Assembly (NCBI RefSeq): GCF_014199935.1
Contig: NZ_JACHOP010000007.1
Coordinates: 1-64,000, forward strand
Reading direction: 5' to 3'
Length of the DNA stretch: 64,000 bases
Origin: Methylorubrum rhodinum
GTDB taxonomy: Bacteria; Pseudomonadota; Alphaproteobacteria; Rhizobiales; Beijerinckiaceae
Shown here: positions 16,498 to 24,850 of the stretch, in pieces
Position numbering within the stretch: the first letter of the stretch is position 1
How the letters are laid out: each line of letters opens with the position of its first letter
Position numbers and translations under genes: made by a program
The notes under the pieces: generated by a model
What the model saw: the letters and a program-made list of their open reading frames with translations, nothing else
What the model was told of the DNA's origin: nothing
Database searches by the model: none

Positions 16498-16707
16498 GTG
16501 ACGAACGTGATCCGCACGCCGCGAATGCTCGACGCGGCACAGGAAGCCGAGCTTCAGGCCCGGATCGCCGTGGAACCGGATGCCCGCGAACTGACCGACG
16601 ACGAGCTGGCGCGAATGCGGCCAGCCCGCGAGGCGCTGCCGCCCGCGCTCTACGCAGCGCTGACGCGGCGCGATCGTCCGGCTTCGCCCAACGACGCCGA
16701 AGGCTAA
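16498..16707 (+). CDS. Small BrnA-like protein coupled to the ATPase gene
   Basis: About 69 residues. The segment LTDDELARMRPAREALPPALYAAL resembles the N-terminal part of BrnA-type antitoxins, but the ribbon-helix-helix DNA-binding half expected downstream is absent; the protein stops soon after RRDRPAS. GTG 16498 is preferred because AGGAAG lies 7 bases upstream; TTG 16492 would overlap the ATPase stop. No BrnT toxin gene is adjacent; the ATPase occupies that place. It could be a truncated antitoxin or an independent small partner of the ATPase. Confidence 0.55.
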   Translation: MTNVIRTPRMLDAAQEAELQARIAVEPDARELTDDELARMRPAREALPPALYAALTRRDRPASPNDAEG

Positions 16708-16711
16708 AGCC

Positions 16712-17539
16712 CTATTCCCGCTCGCGGGCGATGTCCGGCGCGTCGGGGTGCTTCATGCCGACGACGTGATAGCCGGCATCCACGTGCAGCACCTCGCCGG
16801 TGACGCCCTTCGACATGTCGGAGAACAGGTAGGCGGCGGTCTCGCCGACCTCCTCGATGGTCACGGTCCGGCGCAGCGGCGCGTTGTACTCGTTCCACTT
16901 GAGGATGTAGCGGAAGTCGCCGATGCCCGACGCCGCCAGCGTCTTGATCGGGCCGGCCGAGATCGCGTTCACGCGGATCTGCTTGGGGCCCATGTCGGCG
17001 GCCAGATAGCGCACCGAGGCCTCGAGCGCCGCCTTGGCGACGCCCATGACGTTGTAATGCGGCATCCACTTCTCGGCGCCGTAATAGGTCAGCGTCAGCA
17101 GCGAGCCGCCGTCGCGCATGATCTTTTCCGCGCGCTGGGCGATCGCCGTGAACGAGTAGCAGGAGATCAGGAGCGACTTGGTGAAGTTGGCTTCCGAGGT
17201 CTCGATGTAGCGCCCCGTCAGCTCGTCCTTGTCCGAGAAGGCGATGCAGTGGACCACGAAGTCGATCCCGCCGGGGAAGGCTTCGGCGGTGGCCGCGAAC
17301 ACGGCGTCGATGGAGGTCGGATCGGTCACGTCGCAATGGCCGACGACCTTGGCGTTCAACTCCTTCGCCAGGGGCTCGACCCGCTTCTTGAGCGCGTCGC
17401 CCTGGTAGGTGAAGGCGAGTTCGGCCCCGTGCTGCGCGGCGCTGCGGGCGATGCCCCAGGCGATCGAGCGGTTGTTGGCCACGCCCAGCACCAGCCCGCG
17501 CTTGCCCGCGAGCAATCCGCCCGCCTTCTGATCCGACAT
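16712..17539 (-). CDS. fabI: Enoyl-[acyl-carrier-protein] reductase (NADH) FabI
   Basis: A 275-residue enzyme of the last step of fatty-acid elongation, reducing trans-2-enoyl-ACP. It has the FabI-type SDR fold: GVANNRSIAWGIA nucleotide-binding loop, the catalytic YNVMGVAKAALE (Tyr and Lys six residues apart after the family's second Tyr), and SAGPIKTLAASGI at the substrate-binding loop. The C-terminus is slightly longer than in the E. coli enzyme. It is the target class of triclosan and related inhibitors. It is convergent with the BrnA-like gene, 4 bases apart. Confidence 0.97.
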   Translation of the reverse strand: MSDQKAGGLLAGKRGLVLGVANNRSIAWGIARSAAQHGAELAFTYQGDALKKRVEPLAKELNAKVVGHCDVTDPTSIDAVFAATAEAFPGGIDFVVHCIAFSDKDELTGRYIETSEANFTKSLLISCYSFTAIAQRAEKIMRDGGSLLTLTYYGAEKWMPHYNVMGVAKAALEASVRYLAADMGPKQIRVNAISAGPIKTLAASGIGDFRYILKWNEYNAPLRRTVTIEEVGETAAYLFSDMSKGVTGEVLHVDAGYHVVGMKHPDAPDIARERE

Positions 17540-17652
17540 GCGTCACCTTCGCTTCGGCCAATGCGGGCGGCCCTGCCGGAGGCCGCCCGCGCAAGGCCGC
17601 TTCCTTAGCGGAGGGGCGGCGGGGGGGGAAGCCTGAAGGTAGTCTTCTAGAT

Positions 17653-17760
17653 GGGCCTCAAGCGCCGGCGGCCGCGTCCGCGGCCTTAGGCTGCTCGCTC
17701 CGCTAGATGCCTCGGCGTGGCCGAGGCCGCTACGCGGGGCGCTCTTCGCGCCCGGCCATG
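17653..17760. repeat. Intergenic repeat, family B, copy 1
   Basis: A stretch of about 110 bases between the J-domain gene and fabI. It begins GGGCCTCAAGCGCCGGCGG and contains CCGCGTCCGCGG and several short palindromes. It matches 35260-35371 closely over its length. No coding capacity is evident. Confidence 0.8.
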
Positions 17761-17805
17761 CAGTGCTGCCGCTCGTTCCAAGTGTCACCCGTTCCGAGTG
17801 ATGGC

Positions 17806-18747
17806 TTACGCCGTCCCGGCCTTCGCCTCGCGCCGCCGCCGGGCGTAGTCGACCAGGGCCGCATCCTCGCCCACGGGCAGGGTCACGGCGGTGGTGGCGA
17901 ACAGGTCGCCGCGGGTGCCGTCCTTCTTCGGCAGGCCTTTTCCGCGGAGCCGAAAGGTTCGGCCGGAACTCGTCATCGCCGGCACCTTCATCTCCACGGC
18001 GCCGGTCAGCGTCGGCACCCGTAGGGCGCCGCCCAGCACCGCGTCCTCCAGCGGCAGATCGACGGTGGCGCGCAGGTCCGCGCCCTCCACCTTGAAGACC
18101 GGATGCGGCAGCACGCGGATGGTCAGCAGCGCGTCGCCGGGCTCGCCGCGGGGGCCGGCTTGGCCGCCCAAGCCCCGCAGGCGGATGGTCTGGCCGTCGA
18201 CGACGCCCTTGGGGACCATGACGTCGACGTCGCGCCCGCCGGGCAGGCCGATGCGCATCTTCTCCTCGCCCGCGATCTGCTCCAGCGTGACGCTGAGTTC
18301 GGCCGCCACGTCCTCGCCGCGGGCCGGCCCGCCGCGACCGCCCATGCCGGGCCCCGCCCCGCCGGCGCGAAACGCCTCGCCGAAGATGTGGCTGATGAAG
18401 TCCTCGCCGATGCCGCCGGGGCCCGCGCCGCCGCCGCCGCGCCGCTGCGTGAAGCCGTCGAAGTCGAAGCCGCCGCCGCCCCGGCCGCCGCCGAAGCCGG
18501 AAAACCCTTCGAAGCCGGTCGCGCGCGGTTTGCCCTCGGCGTCGATCTCGCCGCGGTCGAACTGGCCGCGCTTGTCCTTGTCGCCGAGGATCTCGTAGGC
18601 GGTGTTCGCCTCGGCGAAGCGCTCCTTGGCCTTCGGGTCCTTGTTGCTGTCGGGGTGATAGGCCTTGGCGAGCTTGCGGAAGGCCTTCTTGACCTCGGCC
18701 TCGCTCGCGCCTTTCGGCACGCCCAGCACGTCGTAGGGGTTTCGCAT
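17806..18747 (-). CDS. J-domain co-chaperone (CbpA/DnaJ class without zinc finger)
   Basis: A 313-residue Hsp40. The J domain occupies residues 1-65 with the HPD motif in [11 protein letters not shown], followed by a Gly/Phe-rich linker (about 75-125) and two beta-sandwich substrate-binding domains typical of class B DnaJ/CbpA. The CxxCxGxG zinc repeats of DnaJ proper are missing. It stimulates DnaK ATPase and delivers substrates. The start ATG at 18747 begins [15 protein letters not shown]. Confidence 0.9.
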   Translation of the reverse strand: MRNPYDVLGVPKGASEAEVKKAFRKLAKAYHPDSNKDPKAKERFAEANTAYEILGDKDKRGQFDRGEIDAEGKPRATGFEGFSGFGGGRGGGGFDFDGFTQRRGGGGAGPGGIGEDFISHIFGEAFRAGGAGPGMGGRGGPARGEDVAAELSVTLEQIAGEEKMRIGLPGGRDVDVMVPKGVVDGQTIRLRGLGGQAGPRGEPGDALLTIRVLPHPVFKVEGADLRATVDLPLEDAVLGGALRVPTLTGAVEMKVPAMTSSGRTFRLRGKGLPKKDGTRGDLFATTAVTLPVGEDAALVDYARRRREAKAGTA

Positions 18748-18860
18748 CGGGGTTCTTTTATGGGGTCAACCGTCGAGGGATACGGCCTTCGCCGCCTCGC
18801 TTCAACGTGGGAAGGGCGTTGCGGTTCTGCAACACCCCTCCGGCACGTTCCGTGTCCCCC

Positions 18861-19346
18861 TCAGGATCGCGCCGAGCGCAGCCGCTTCAGCTCCCACTCG
18901 CCGCCGGTGAGCTTGCAGCCGGTGCCGCGCAGGAAGCGGCTCTTCCCCCCGCTGCCGCCCTCGGCCACGACGGTCGCCAGGAAGTCGCGGCAGATCTCGT
19001 CGCCCGCGACGTAGGGCAGGCCGGTCGGGTTGACCGAGCCGCGCATGGCGGTCTCGGGATTGTCCCACTTCACCGGGCGGCCGTTGCCCTGCGGGTCCAG
19101 CGCCATCGACAGGGCGCCGTGGGCGCGCCGCCAATCCTCGTCGCCGAGGTCGGCACCGAACCGGGTCGGGCGCTTGGCGATGCTGCCGGTCACCAGCGGC
19201 TCGGGCGCGGCGGCCGCCTCCTTCGTCGGAAAGGACAGCACGGGGCCGCTGCAGCCGGTGCAGCACGCGGCGAGAAGACCCGCCGCCATTCCCGCGAAGG
19301 CCACCGGAAGAGCCCGGTCGAGGGCTTTACACAGACGCAGACGCAT
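18861..19346 (-). CDS. Putative surface lipoprotein, RT0821/Lpp0805-like
   Basis: A 161-residue exported protein. The signal peptide contains LLAACCTGC, so it is probably a lipoprotein, with competing cysteines around residues 28-32. The mature part has the pattern W-x-N-x-E-T-A-x-x-G ... CRDFLATV ... GTGCKLTGGEWEL, which I associate with RT0821/Lpp0805 surface proteins of unknown function. It is divergent from pdxH. Family assignment is from remembered pattern only. Confidence 0.6.
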   Translation of the reverse strand: MRLRLCKALDRALPVAFAGMAAGLLAACCTGCSGPVLSFPTKEAAAAPEPLVTGSIAKRPTRFGADLGDEDWRRAHGALSMALDPQGNGRPVKWDNPETAMRGSVNPTGLPYVAGDEICRDFLATVVAEGGSGGKSRFLRGTGCKLTGGEWELKRLRSARS

Positions 19347-19534
19347 TACACCTGAACTCGAGGCAGACTGAAGGGTCCGTCCGGAGCCACGCCCGACCGT
19401 TCCGGGCCGGGCACGGCTCCCAGTTCCTGCTTTGACGCGCAGGCCGACGACGCGGAGTTCCGCTTCGTCGGCCTGCGCTTCGGGGTGTGCTGCCCGTGCC
19501 GGTGCCCCCCGACCCGGATGCCACAGGGGTGAAA

Positions 19535-20179
19535 ATGACCATGGATCGGTTAAGAGAGGGTGAGCCGGCCGGTGCCGGGGTCGATCCGACCGACTTCACG
19601 TTGTCGTCAGATCCCTTCGCGCTGTTCGCGGCCTGGATGGCGGAGGCCGAAGCCTCCGAGCCCGAGGACGCCAACGCCATGGCGCTCGCCACCGCCGATG
19701 CCGACGGCCTGCCCGACGTGCGGGTGGTGCTGCTGAAGGGCTTCGACCGGCGCGGCTTCGTGTTCTACACCAACACGGAATCGGCCAAGGGCGGGCAGCT
19801 CGCGGCCAACCCGCAGGCGGCGCTCGTGCTGCACTGGAAGTCGCTGCGCCGCCAGATCCGCGCCCGCGGCCCGGTCTCGCCGGTGAGCCCGGAGGAGGCC
19901 GACGCCTACTTCGCCAGCCGCCACCGCGACAGCCGCATCGGCGCCATCGCGAGCCAGCAGTCGCGTCCCCTCGCCGACCGCCCGACCCTGATGGCGGCGG
20001 TGGCCGAACTCTCGGCGAAGTACGAGGACGGCCCGGTGCCGCGGCCCGAGCACTGGACGGGCTTCCGCATCGATCCGGTGCGGCTGGAGTTCTGGCAGAA
20101 CGGCGATTACCGCCTGCACGACCGGGTGCGCTTCACCCGCGAGGGCGAGGGGTGGAGCCGGTCGCGGCTGTATCCTTGA
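19535..20179 (+). CDS. pdxH: Pyridoxamine 5'-phosphate oxidase
   Basis: A 214-residue FMN enzyme oxidising pyridoxine/pyridoxamine 5'-phosphate to pyridoxal 5'-phosphate. Conserved blocks: [25 protein letters not shown] (FMN-binding Arg and Lys), [44 protein letters not shown] and the C-terminal [13 protein letters not shown]...W-RLYP. ATG 19535, preceded by AGGGG, gives the usual length; an upstream GTG would add 16 unlikely residues. A hairpin repeat follows the stop. Confidence 0.96.
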   Translation: MTMDRLREGEPAGAGVDPTDFTLSSDPFALFAAWMAEAEASEPEDANAMALATADADGLPDVRVVLLKGFDRRGFVFYTNTESAKGGQLAANPQAALVLHWKSLRRQIRARGPVSPVSPEEADAYFASRHRDSRIGAIASQQSRPLADRPTLMAAVAELSAKYEDGPVPRPEHWTGFRIDPVRLEFWQNGDYRLHDRVRFTREGEGWSRSRLYP

Positions 20180-20210
20180 GAGACCGTTGCCCCGGTTCCG
20201 CCAACCCATC

Positions 20211-20251
20211 CCCGCATCCTGAGGTGACGCGAAGCAGCCTCAGGATGCGGG
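20211..20251 (+). repeat. Short family-A hairpin after pdxH
   Basis: CCCCGCATCCTGAGG at 20211-20225 pairs with CCTCAGGATGCGGGG at 20237-20251 around an 11-base loop containing GCGAAGC. The arms share CATCCTGAGGTG with the longer family-A repeats, so this looks like a short relative. It may also attenuate convergent pdxH and response-regulator transcripts; there is no T-run. Confidence 0.75.
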
Positions 20252-20284
20252 GGAGGATTGGCGACGCGGCCGTGTCGAGCCGCG

Positions 20285-20662
20285 TCAAGGCCCCGCGAGC
20301 ACGGCCCGGATCGCGCCGATCACCTGCTCCTCGCTGTAGGGCTTGCGGATGAAGCGCCCCAGCGCCGGCACGTCGCCCTCCTTGGGGCGCACTTTTCCTG
20401 AGGTGATGACGATGCCGATCCCCGGCCAGCGCCGATGGATGCAGGCGGCGAGCTTGATGCCGTCGATGCCGAGCGGCATGTCGATGTCGGTGACGACCAC
20501 ACGGATGCCGGCCTCCCGGTCGAGGACGCGGATCGCCTCGTTGCCGTTGGTCGCCTCGCACACCGAAAAACCCGCGTCGCCGATCATCGCCGCCGCGGCG
20601 TGGCGGGTGACGGCGTCGTCCTCGACCACGAGCACGGTCGGCCTGGCCAGCCCTTCGCTCAC
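20285..20662 (-). CDS. Single-domain response regulator (receiver only)
   Basis: A 125-residue CheY-like receiver without an output domain. It has the acidic pair VVEDDAVTR, phospho-acceptor Asp in VVTDIDMPLGIDG, ITSGK (Thr/Ser switch) and KPYSEEQV (conserved Lys). Such proteins act as phosphorelay shuttles or bind targets when phosphorylated. No kinase is adjacent; the hybrid kinase at 3.4 kb is not obviously linked. Confidence 0.9.
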   Translation of the reverse strand: MSEGLARPTVLVVEDDAVTRHAAAAMIGDAGFSVCEATNGNEAIRVLDREAGIRVVVTDIDMPLGIDGIKLAACIHRRWPGIGIVITSGKVRPKEGDVPALGRFIRKPYSEEQVIGAIRAVLAGP

Positions 20663-20898
20663 GCTATCCCGTCCCCGACGCTACCGGCCCGCTCGAAGTC
20701 CCGCTCGGTCCCCGCTCGCACGGAACGTCCGGCCGGACAACCGGCCTGAACGGATATCGGGCCCCCACCGATCCCTATCGCGATCACGTCTTTCGCATCG
20801 CAGCGTCGACCCTGGATTTCCGCCCTCGCGCAGCTTAGACCTGAGGCCGGACAGGCCCCTCAGGCACTCTGGCGGAACGGGGCAGCGAGGGACCGGCC

Positions 20899-21651
20899 TT
20901 GGCCTCATCCAACGAACGTCGACGGGTGATGCTGCTCACCGGCGCGAGCCGGGGCATCGGGCACGCGACGGTGAAGCGCTTCTCCGCCGCGGGCTGGCGG
21001 GTCATCACCTGCTCGCGTCACCCCTTCCCCGAGAACTGCCCGTGGGAGATGGGCCCCGAGGACCACCTCCAGGTCGATCTGGCGGATGCCGCCGACACCG
21101 TGCGCGGCGTGCGCGAGGTGGCCGAGCGACTCGCCGCCGAGGGCGGGCTGCTGCACGCGCTCGTCAACAATGCCGGCATCTCGCCGAAGGGCCCCGGCGG
21201 CGCGCGGCTCGGAGCGCTCGGCACCGAGTACGCCGACTGGGCCCGCGTGTTCCAGGTCAACTTCTTCGCGCCGATTCTGTTGGCGCGGGGCCTGCGCGAT
21301 GAACTCACCCGCGCCCGCGGCTCGGTCGTCAACGTGTCCTCGATCGCGGGCTCGCGGGTCCATCCCTTCGCGGGGGCGGCCTACGGCACCTCGAAGGCGG
21401 CGCTCGCCGGGCTGACCCGCGAGATGGCCGCCGATTTCGGGCCGCTCGGCGTGCGCGTGAACGCGATCTCGCCCGGCGAGATCGACACCTCGATCCTCTC
21501 GCCCGGCACCGACAAGCTGGTGGAGCAGATCCCGCAGCGGCGGCTGGGCACCCCGGACGAGGTCGCCAAGGCGATCTACTTCCTCTGCACCGAGGCCTCC
21601 TCCTACGTGAACGGCGCCGAACTCCACATCAACGGCGGCCAGCATGTGTGA
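20899..21651 (+). CDS. Short-chain dehydrogenase/reductase
   Basis: A 250-residue SDR with the NAD(P) loop TGASRGIGHATV, NNAGIS, catalytic Ser in NVSSIAGS, Tyr-x3-Lys in YGTSKAAL, and C-terminal [15 protein letters not shown]. The TTG at 20899 is chosen because GAGGGA lies 7 bases upstream; an in-frame ATG at 20929 would cut into the first strand. The substrate is not inferable. It overlaps the next gene by 8 bases, beginning a run of four overlapping genes. Confidence 0.85.
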   Translation: MASSNERRRVMLLTGASRGIGHATVKRFSAAGWRVITCSRHPFPENCPWEMGPEDHLQVDLADAADTVRGVREVAERLAAEGGLLHALVNNAGISPKGPGGARLGALGTEYADWARVFQVNFFAPILLARGLRDELTRARGSVVNVSSIAGSRVHPFAGAAYGTSKAALAGLTREMAADFGPLGVRVNAISPGEIDTSILSPGTDKLVEQIPQRRLGTPDEVAKAIYFLCTEASSYVNGAELHINGGQHV

Positions 21652-22807
21652 CCGCCGGGCGGCGCTCGCCGCCCTGCTGGCGCCCACCACCCTGCGGGCG
21701 CCCACCGCCCTGCTGGCCCTCGTCGCCCTCCCCGCCCTGGCCGAGCCCGCTTCGGTGCCGGCGGAGCCGCTCGACCTGCCCTTCCGGGTGACGGCGATGC
21801 GCGGCCCCGGCAGCGAGGTGGCGCTCGCGGTCGCGACCTCGGGCCTGCTGCCGGTCGCGCGCGCGGGCGCGAGCGCCGACCCGAAGCTCGCGCCGAAAGC
21901 GATCGAGGGCCCGCGGCCGGTGGTCGTGGTCTGGGGCGAGGGCGGCGGCGCGGTGATCCACCTCGACGGCGAGAGCTTGCGCACCACGCTGGTCGGCGCC
22001 GAGGTGATCGAGGGTTTTGCCGCAGCCGAATCCCCGCGCGGCGCCGTGCCGGGCTCGCGCATGGCGCAGGACGGCCCCTTGAGCGCCTACCTCACCGGCC
22101 CGACCCGGGCGCTCGGCGGCGCGCCGGGGCAGGCCGCGGGCCTCACCATCCGCGAGCGCCAGCCCGTCGGCGTCACCGCCGAGCCGAGGACGGTGCCGGT
22201 GACGACCAAGACCCTCACGCCCGGCCCCGATCAGGTGTTTGCCGGCCGCGCGCCGCGCATCGCCCAGCTCGACGGCCGCCCGGCGGTGATCGCCGTCACC
22301 GCGCAAGGCGCGGCGGAATCGAGCCTCGTCGTCGCGACGAAGGATTCGTCGAAGGAAAAGGGCGCGGCCTGGAGCCTCACGGCCCGGACGCCGCCGCAGG
22401 CCGGTGGCGCGCCGCTGAGCGTCGCCGGCATCGCCGCCTTCTCCGGAGCCGGCGCGTCCGAGATCGCCGCCGTGCGCGCGCCCGACGGCGAGGGCGTGCT
22501 CCAGCTCTGGCGCTCCGGTGGAGGCGCCTTGAGCCTTTCGGGCGAGTGGCCGGGCTATGCCGGTCCGGCGGCGGGCGAGGAGGCGCAACTGGCCGCCGTG
22601 CTGCCCGGCGACCCGCCGGCCCTGGTCCTGCCGCGGGCGGGCCGCGGCGCGCTCGCGGTGCTCTCGCTCAAGGGCGGCGCCCCGGTCGAGCGGCTGCGCA
22701 TCCCCCTGCCCGCCCCCGCGGCCCACGGCGTCGCGGCCTTGAGTCCCAAAAGAATCCTCGTCGGCCTCAGTGACGGGCGGCTCGCCGCCGCGACGGTGGC
22801 GCCGTGA
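21644..22807 (+). CDS. Exported protein of unknown function, propeller-like
   Basis: A 387-residue protein with an N-terminal hydrophobic, Ala/Leu-rich signal segment (residues about 1-33), then repeated short beta-type blocks such as [32 protein letters not shown] and [19 protein letters not shown]. These suggest a beta-propeller or VCBS-like repeat fold. I recognise no named family. Its ATG lies inside the 3' end of the SDR gene and its stop overlaps the Nudix gene start, so it is translationally coupled within the run. Confidence 0.65.
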   Translation: MCDRRAALAALLAPTTLRAPTALLALVALPALAEPASVPAEPLDLPFRVTAMRGPGSEVALAVATSGLLPVARAGASADPKLAPKAIEGPRPVVVVWGEGGGAVIHLDGESLRTTLVGAEVIEGFAAAESPRGAVPGSRMAQDGPLSAYLTGPTRALGGAPGQAAGLTIRERQPVGVTAEPRTVPVTTKTLTPGPDQVFAGRAPRIAQLDGRPAVIAVTAQGAAESSLVVATKDSSKEKGAAWSLTARTPPQAGGAPLSVAGIAAFSGAGASEIAAVRAPDGEGVLQLWRSGGGALSLSGEWPGYAGPAAGEEAQLAAVLPGDPPALVLPRAGRGALAVLSLKGGAPVERLRIPLPAPAAHGVAALSPKRILVGLSDGRLAAATVAP

Positions 22808-23322
22808 GCGCGGCAGCAGACGTTCCGGCGAACTTGCCGGCGGATTTGCCGGCGGACTTGCCCACCGACGACGGGCGCCTGTTTCCGGGCCGCCCGCTGA
22901 TCGGCGTCTCGGTCGCGGTGATCCGCGATGGGCGCGTCCTGCTGGCGCAACGCGCCGCCGAGCCGATGCGCGGCGTCTGGACCCTGCCCGGCGGCCTCGT
23001 CGAGGCCGGCGAGCGACTGGCCGAGGCGGCGCTCCGCGAACTGGAGGAAGAGGTGGGCAGCCGCGCCGAGGTGGTCGGCCCGAGCCTGACGCCGACCGAG
23101 ATCCTGATGCGCGACGCCGACGGCCGCCTGCGGCACCACTACGTCATCCATCCCCACGCCGCCCTCTGGCGCGCGGTCGAGCCCGCGCCGGGGCCGGAGG
23201 CGCTCGCTGTGCGCTGGGCCCGCCTCGACGAGGTCGAGGGCCTCGCCACCACGCCCGGCCTGATCGACACCCTGCGCGAGGCGTTTCTGCGCGTCTCCGC
23301 GGCCGGCGAGGAGACCGCATGA
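22804..23322 (+). CDS. Nudix hydrolase
   Basis: A 172-residue pyrophosphohydrolase. The Nudix box G-x5-E-x7-REUxEExGU is intact at about residues 60-82 ([10 protein letters not shown]...RELEEEVGS). Related single-domain enzymes act on ADP-ribose or oxidised nucleotides; the exact substrate is not evident. The first 20 residues are a low-complexity repeat ([14 protein letters not shown]). The GTG start overlaps the previous TGA by four bases, and the stop overlaps the next ATG. Confidence 0.88.
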   Translation: MSAAADVPANLPADLPADLPTDDGRLFPGRPLIGVSVAVIRDGRVLLAQRAAEPMRGVWTLPGGLVEAGERLAEAALRELEEEVGSRAEVVGPSLTPTEILMRDADGRLRHHYVIHPHAALWRAVEPAPGPEALAVRWARLDEVEGLATTPGLIDTLREAFLRVSAAGEETA

Positions 23323-23774
23323 GGCGGCCGGCGATCCTCGCTCTGGCCGCCCTGCTGGCGCTCGGGCCCGTGCTGGCGGCGTCCGATGCGTGGGCGCAGC
23401 AGCGCTCCGCGCGTCCGCCGGCCAAGCCGCCCGAGAAAGAGAAAGAACCCCCGCCCCCGCCGGAGCCGCCGCCCGCGCCCTACGACCGCGACCTCCTGCG
23501 GCTCTCCGAGATCGTCGGGGCGCTCGCCTTCCTGCGCAACCTCTGCGCCGCCCCGGACGCCGCCGAGTGGCCCACCCGGATGAAGGCGATCCTCGAATCC
23601 GAAGGCGTCACGCCGGCCCGCCGGGACCGTCTGGCGGGGGCCTACAACCGCGGATTCCGCGGTTACAGCCTGACCTACCGGATCTGCACGCCCGCCGCGG
23701 GCGAGGCCGCCCGGCGCTTCGTCGCCGAGGGCGAGCGCCTCTCCCATGCCATCGCCGGCCGCTTCGGCGGTTGA
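23319..23774 (+). CDS. TIGR02301-family exported protein
   Basis: A 151-residue protein with a signal peptide (cleavage near AWAQQ at about residue 24), a Pro/Lys/Glu-rich linker, and a helical domain containing [33 protein letters not shown] and [20 protein letters not shown]. This pattern fits TIGR02301, a family of unknown function from Rhizobiales and relatives. Paired cysteines (LC..., ICT) may form a disulfide in the periplasm. The ATG overlaps the Nudix stop. Confidence 0.8.
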   Translation: MRRPAILALAALLALGPVLAASDAWAQQRSARPPAKPPEKEKEPPPPPEPPPAPYDRDLLRLSEIVGALAFLRNLCAAPDAAEWPTRMKAILESEGVTPARRDRLAGAYNRGFRGYSLTYRICTPAAGEAARRFVAEGERLSHAIAGRFGG

Positions 23775-24003
23775 TTCCGTTGCTGAGCCCGAACCGTCTT
23801 CATGCGGGGGCGCGCCGTCCTGCGCCTGTCCCGAAGGCGCTCTGTTGCCCGAACGCCACAAGTCCGGCCGCTTCCGAAAAACCTTCGCAATCGAGCGTCC
23901 GCGTTAACCTCTTCGCAATTCCCCGCTTCCCGGCCCGTCCGGGAGGCCGTATCGTGCCGATGTCTTGCCGGCACCATGCCGGCCGGGAACCGAAGTGCGC
24001 GCC

Positions 24004-24252
24004 ATGATCCATGACCCCGCTCCGTTCGAATCCGATCCGGAGAGCAAGCGCGCCGCGCTGGGCCTCGTGACCGAGGCGTTCGCCGAAGGCTGCCTCGACG
24101 GGATCGACGGCGACTGCATGGCCCAGGCCGCCCTGTTCGCCGCCTTCCAGGAACTCGTGGCCACCTACGGCGAGGACGCGACCGCCCGCTACGCCGAGAG
24201 CCTGCCCGAGCGCATCCGCGGCGGCGGCTTCACCACGACGCTGCAGCACTGA
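24004..24252 (+). CDS. Small conserved-looking protein of unknown function
   Basis: An 82-residue acidic, helix-rich soluble protein (MIHDPAPFESDPESKRAALG...). I recognise no family, but composition and codon use look like a real gene of this genome. The 229-base upstream gap is enough for its own promoter. A family-A repeat follows 33 bases after the stop. Confidence 0.65.
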   Translation: MIHDPAPFESDPESKRAALGLVTEAFAEGCLDGIDGDCMAQAALFAAFQELVATYGEDATARYAESLPERIRGGGFTTTLQH

Positions 24253-24285
24253 GGCCTCGTTCGCCCGGCTTGTCTCGCCAAACCC

Positions 24286-24365
24286 CCTCATCCTGAGGTG
24301 CGCGAAGCGGCCTCGAAGGAGCCCTCCTTCGAGGCTATGCTTCGCGGCACCTCAGGATGAGGGCG
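24286..24365. repeat. Intergenic palindromic repeat, family A, copy 2
   Basis: An 80-base inverted repeat opening CCTCATCCTGAGGTGCGCGAAGC and closing GCACCTCAGGATGAGG. The inner arms CTCGAAGGA and TCCTTCGAG are nearly adjacent. It is a shortened version of the elements at 10996 and 40705, lacking the central loop. Confidence 0.88.
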
Positions 24366-24850
24366 AGGGTTGGAAGAAGTGGCGATCGAGTCGATGCCAG
24401 TGTAAATCCGAAAATTCTACGTATATTCCTGTCGTGTCCACGCAGCCATGAAGTTTCGCATTTTGCGTATGCAGCGGCACGCCAAGTCGTGCGATTGTTA
24501 CGACGAGCCCTCTCGGGATTTCGTCAGCAACGCGTAAGCGCGTGTGCTCTGCGTTTTGCGATCAAGTATCGCTGGATCGACCCTGAAGTCGTTCATCCGT
24601 CCCAGACACCGGCCATCGATATCGAGGGACGGCGCACCGCCGGACAACCCGTGGAGAGTCCGGCCGGCGTGTTCGAGGAACACGGCTGCGACCTCCCCCC
24701 GATGACGCGCTGGTTCCGCAGCCGCAACGGGCTGCACCTGATCGGGGCGCAGCCGCAATAAAGTTCGCCGCTCTCGATCACCCGGAATGACGATGGAATT
24801 CGAGCGGAGTCGAATCGATGGTCGGCCCGAGTTCGGTGCCGCAGCCTTCC
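24366..24850. other. Anomalous, less GC-rich gap with doubtful small frames
   Basis: About 485 bases upstream of nothing and downstream of pyrC's 3' end. The part at 24400-24600 is visibly less GC-rich than its surroundings. A 29-codon frame at 24448-24537 (MKFRILRMQRHAKSCDC...) and a longer plus-strand frame to 24761 are open, but neither has a ribosome-binding site or family resemblance. It could be a decayed gene or foreign remnant. The bases at 24780-24792 (ACCCGGAATGACG) resemble the palindrome at the left edge of the window. Confidence 0.4.

Noticed and set aside
16498..16707. Complete BrnT-BrnA toxin-antitoxin system
   Set aside because: No BrnT-like toxin is adjacent and the BrnA-like protein lacks the ribbon-helix-helix half.
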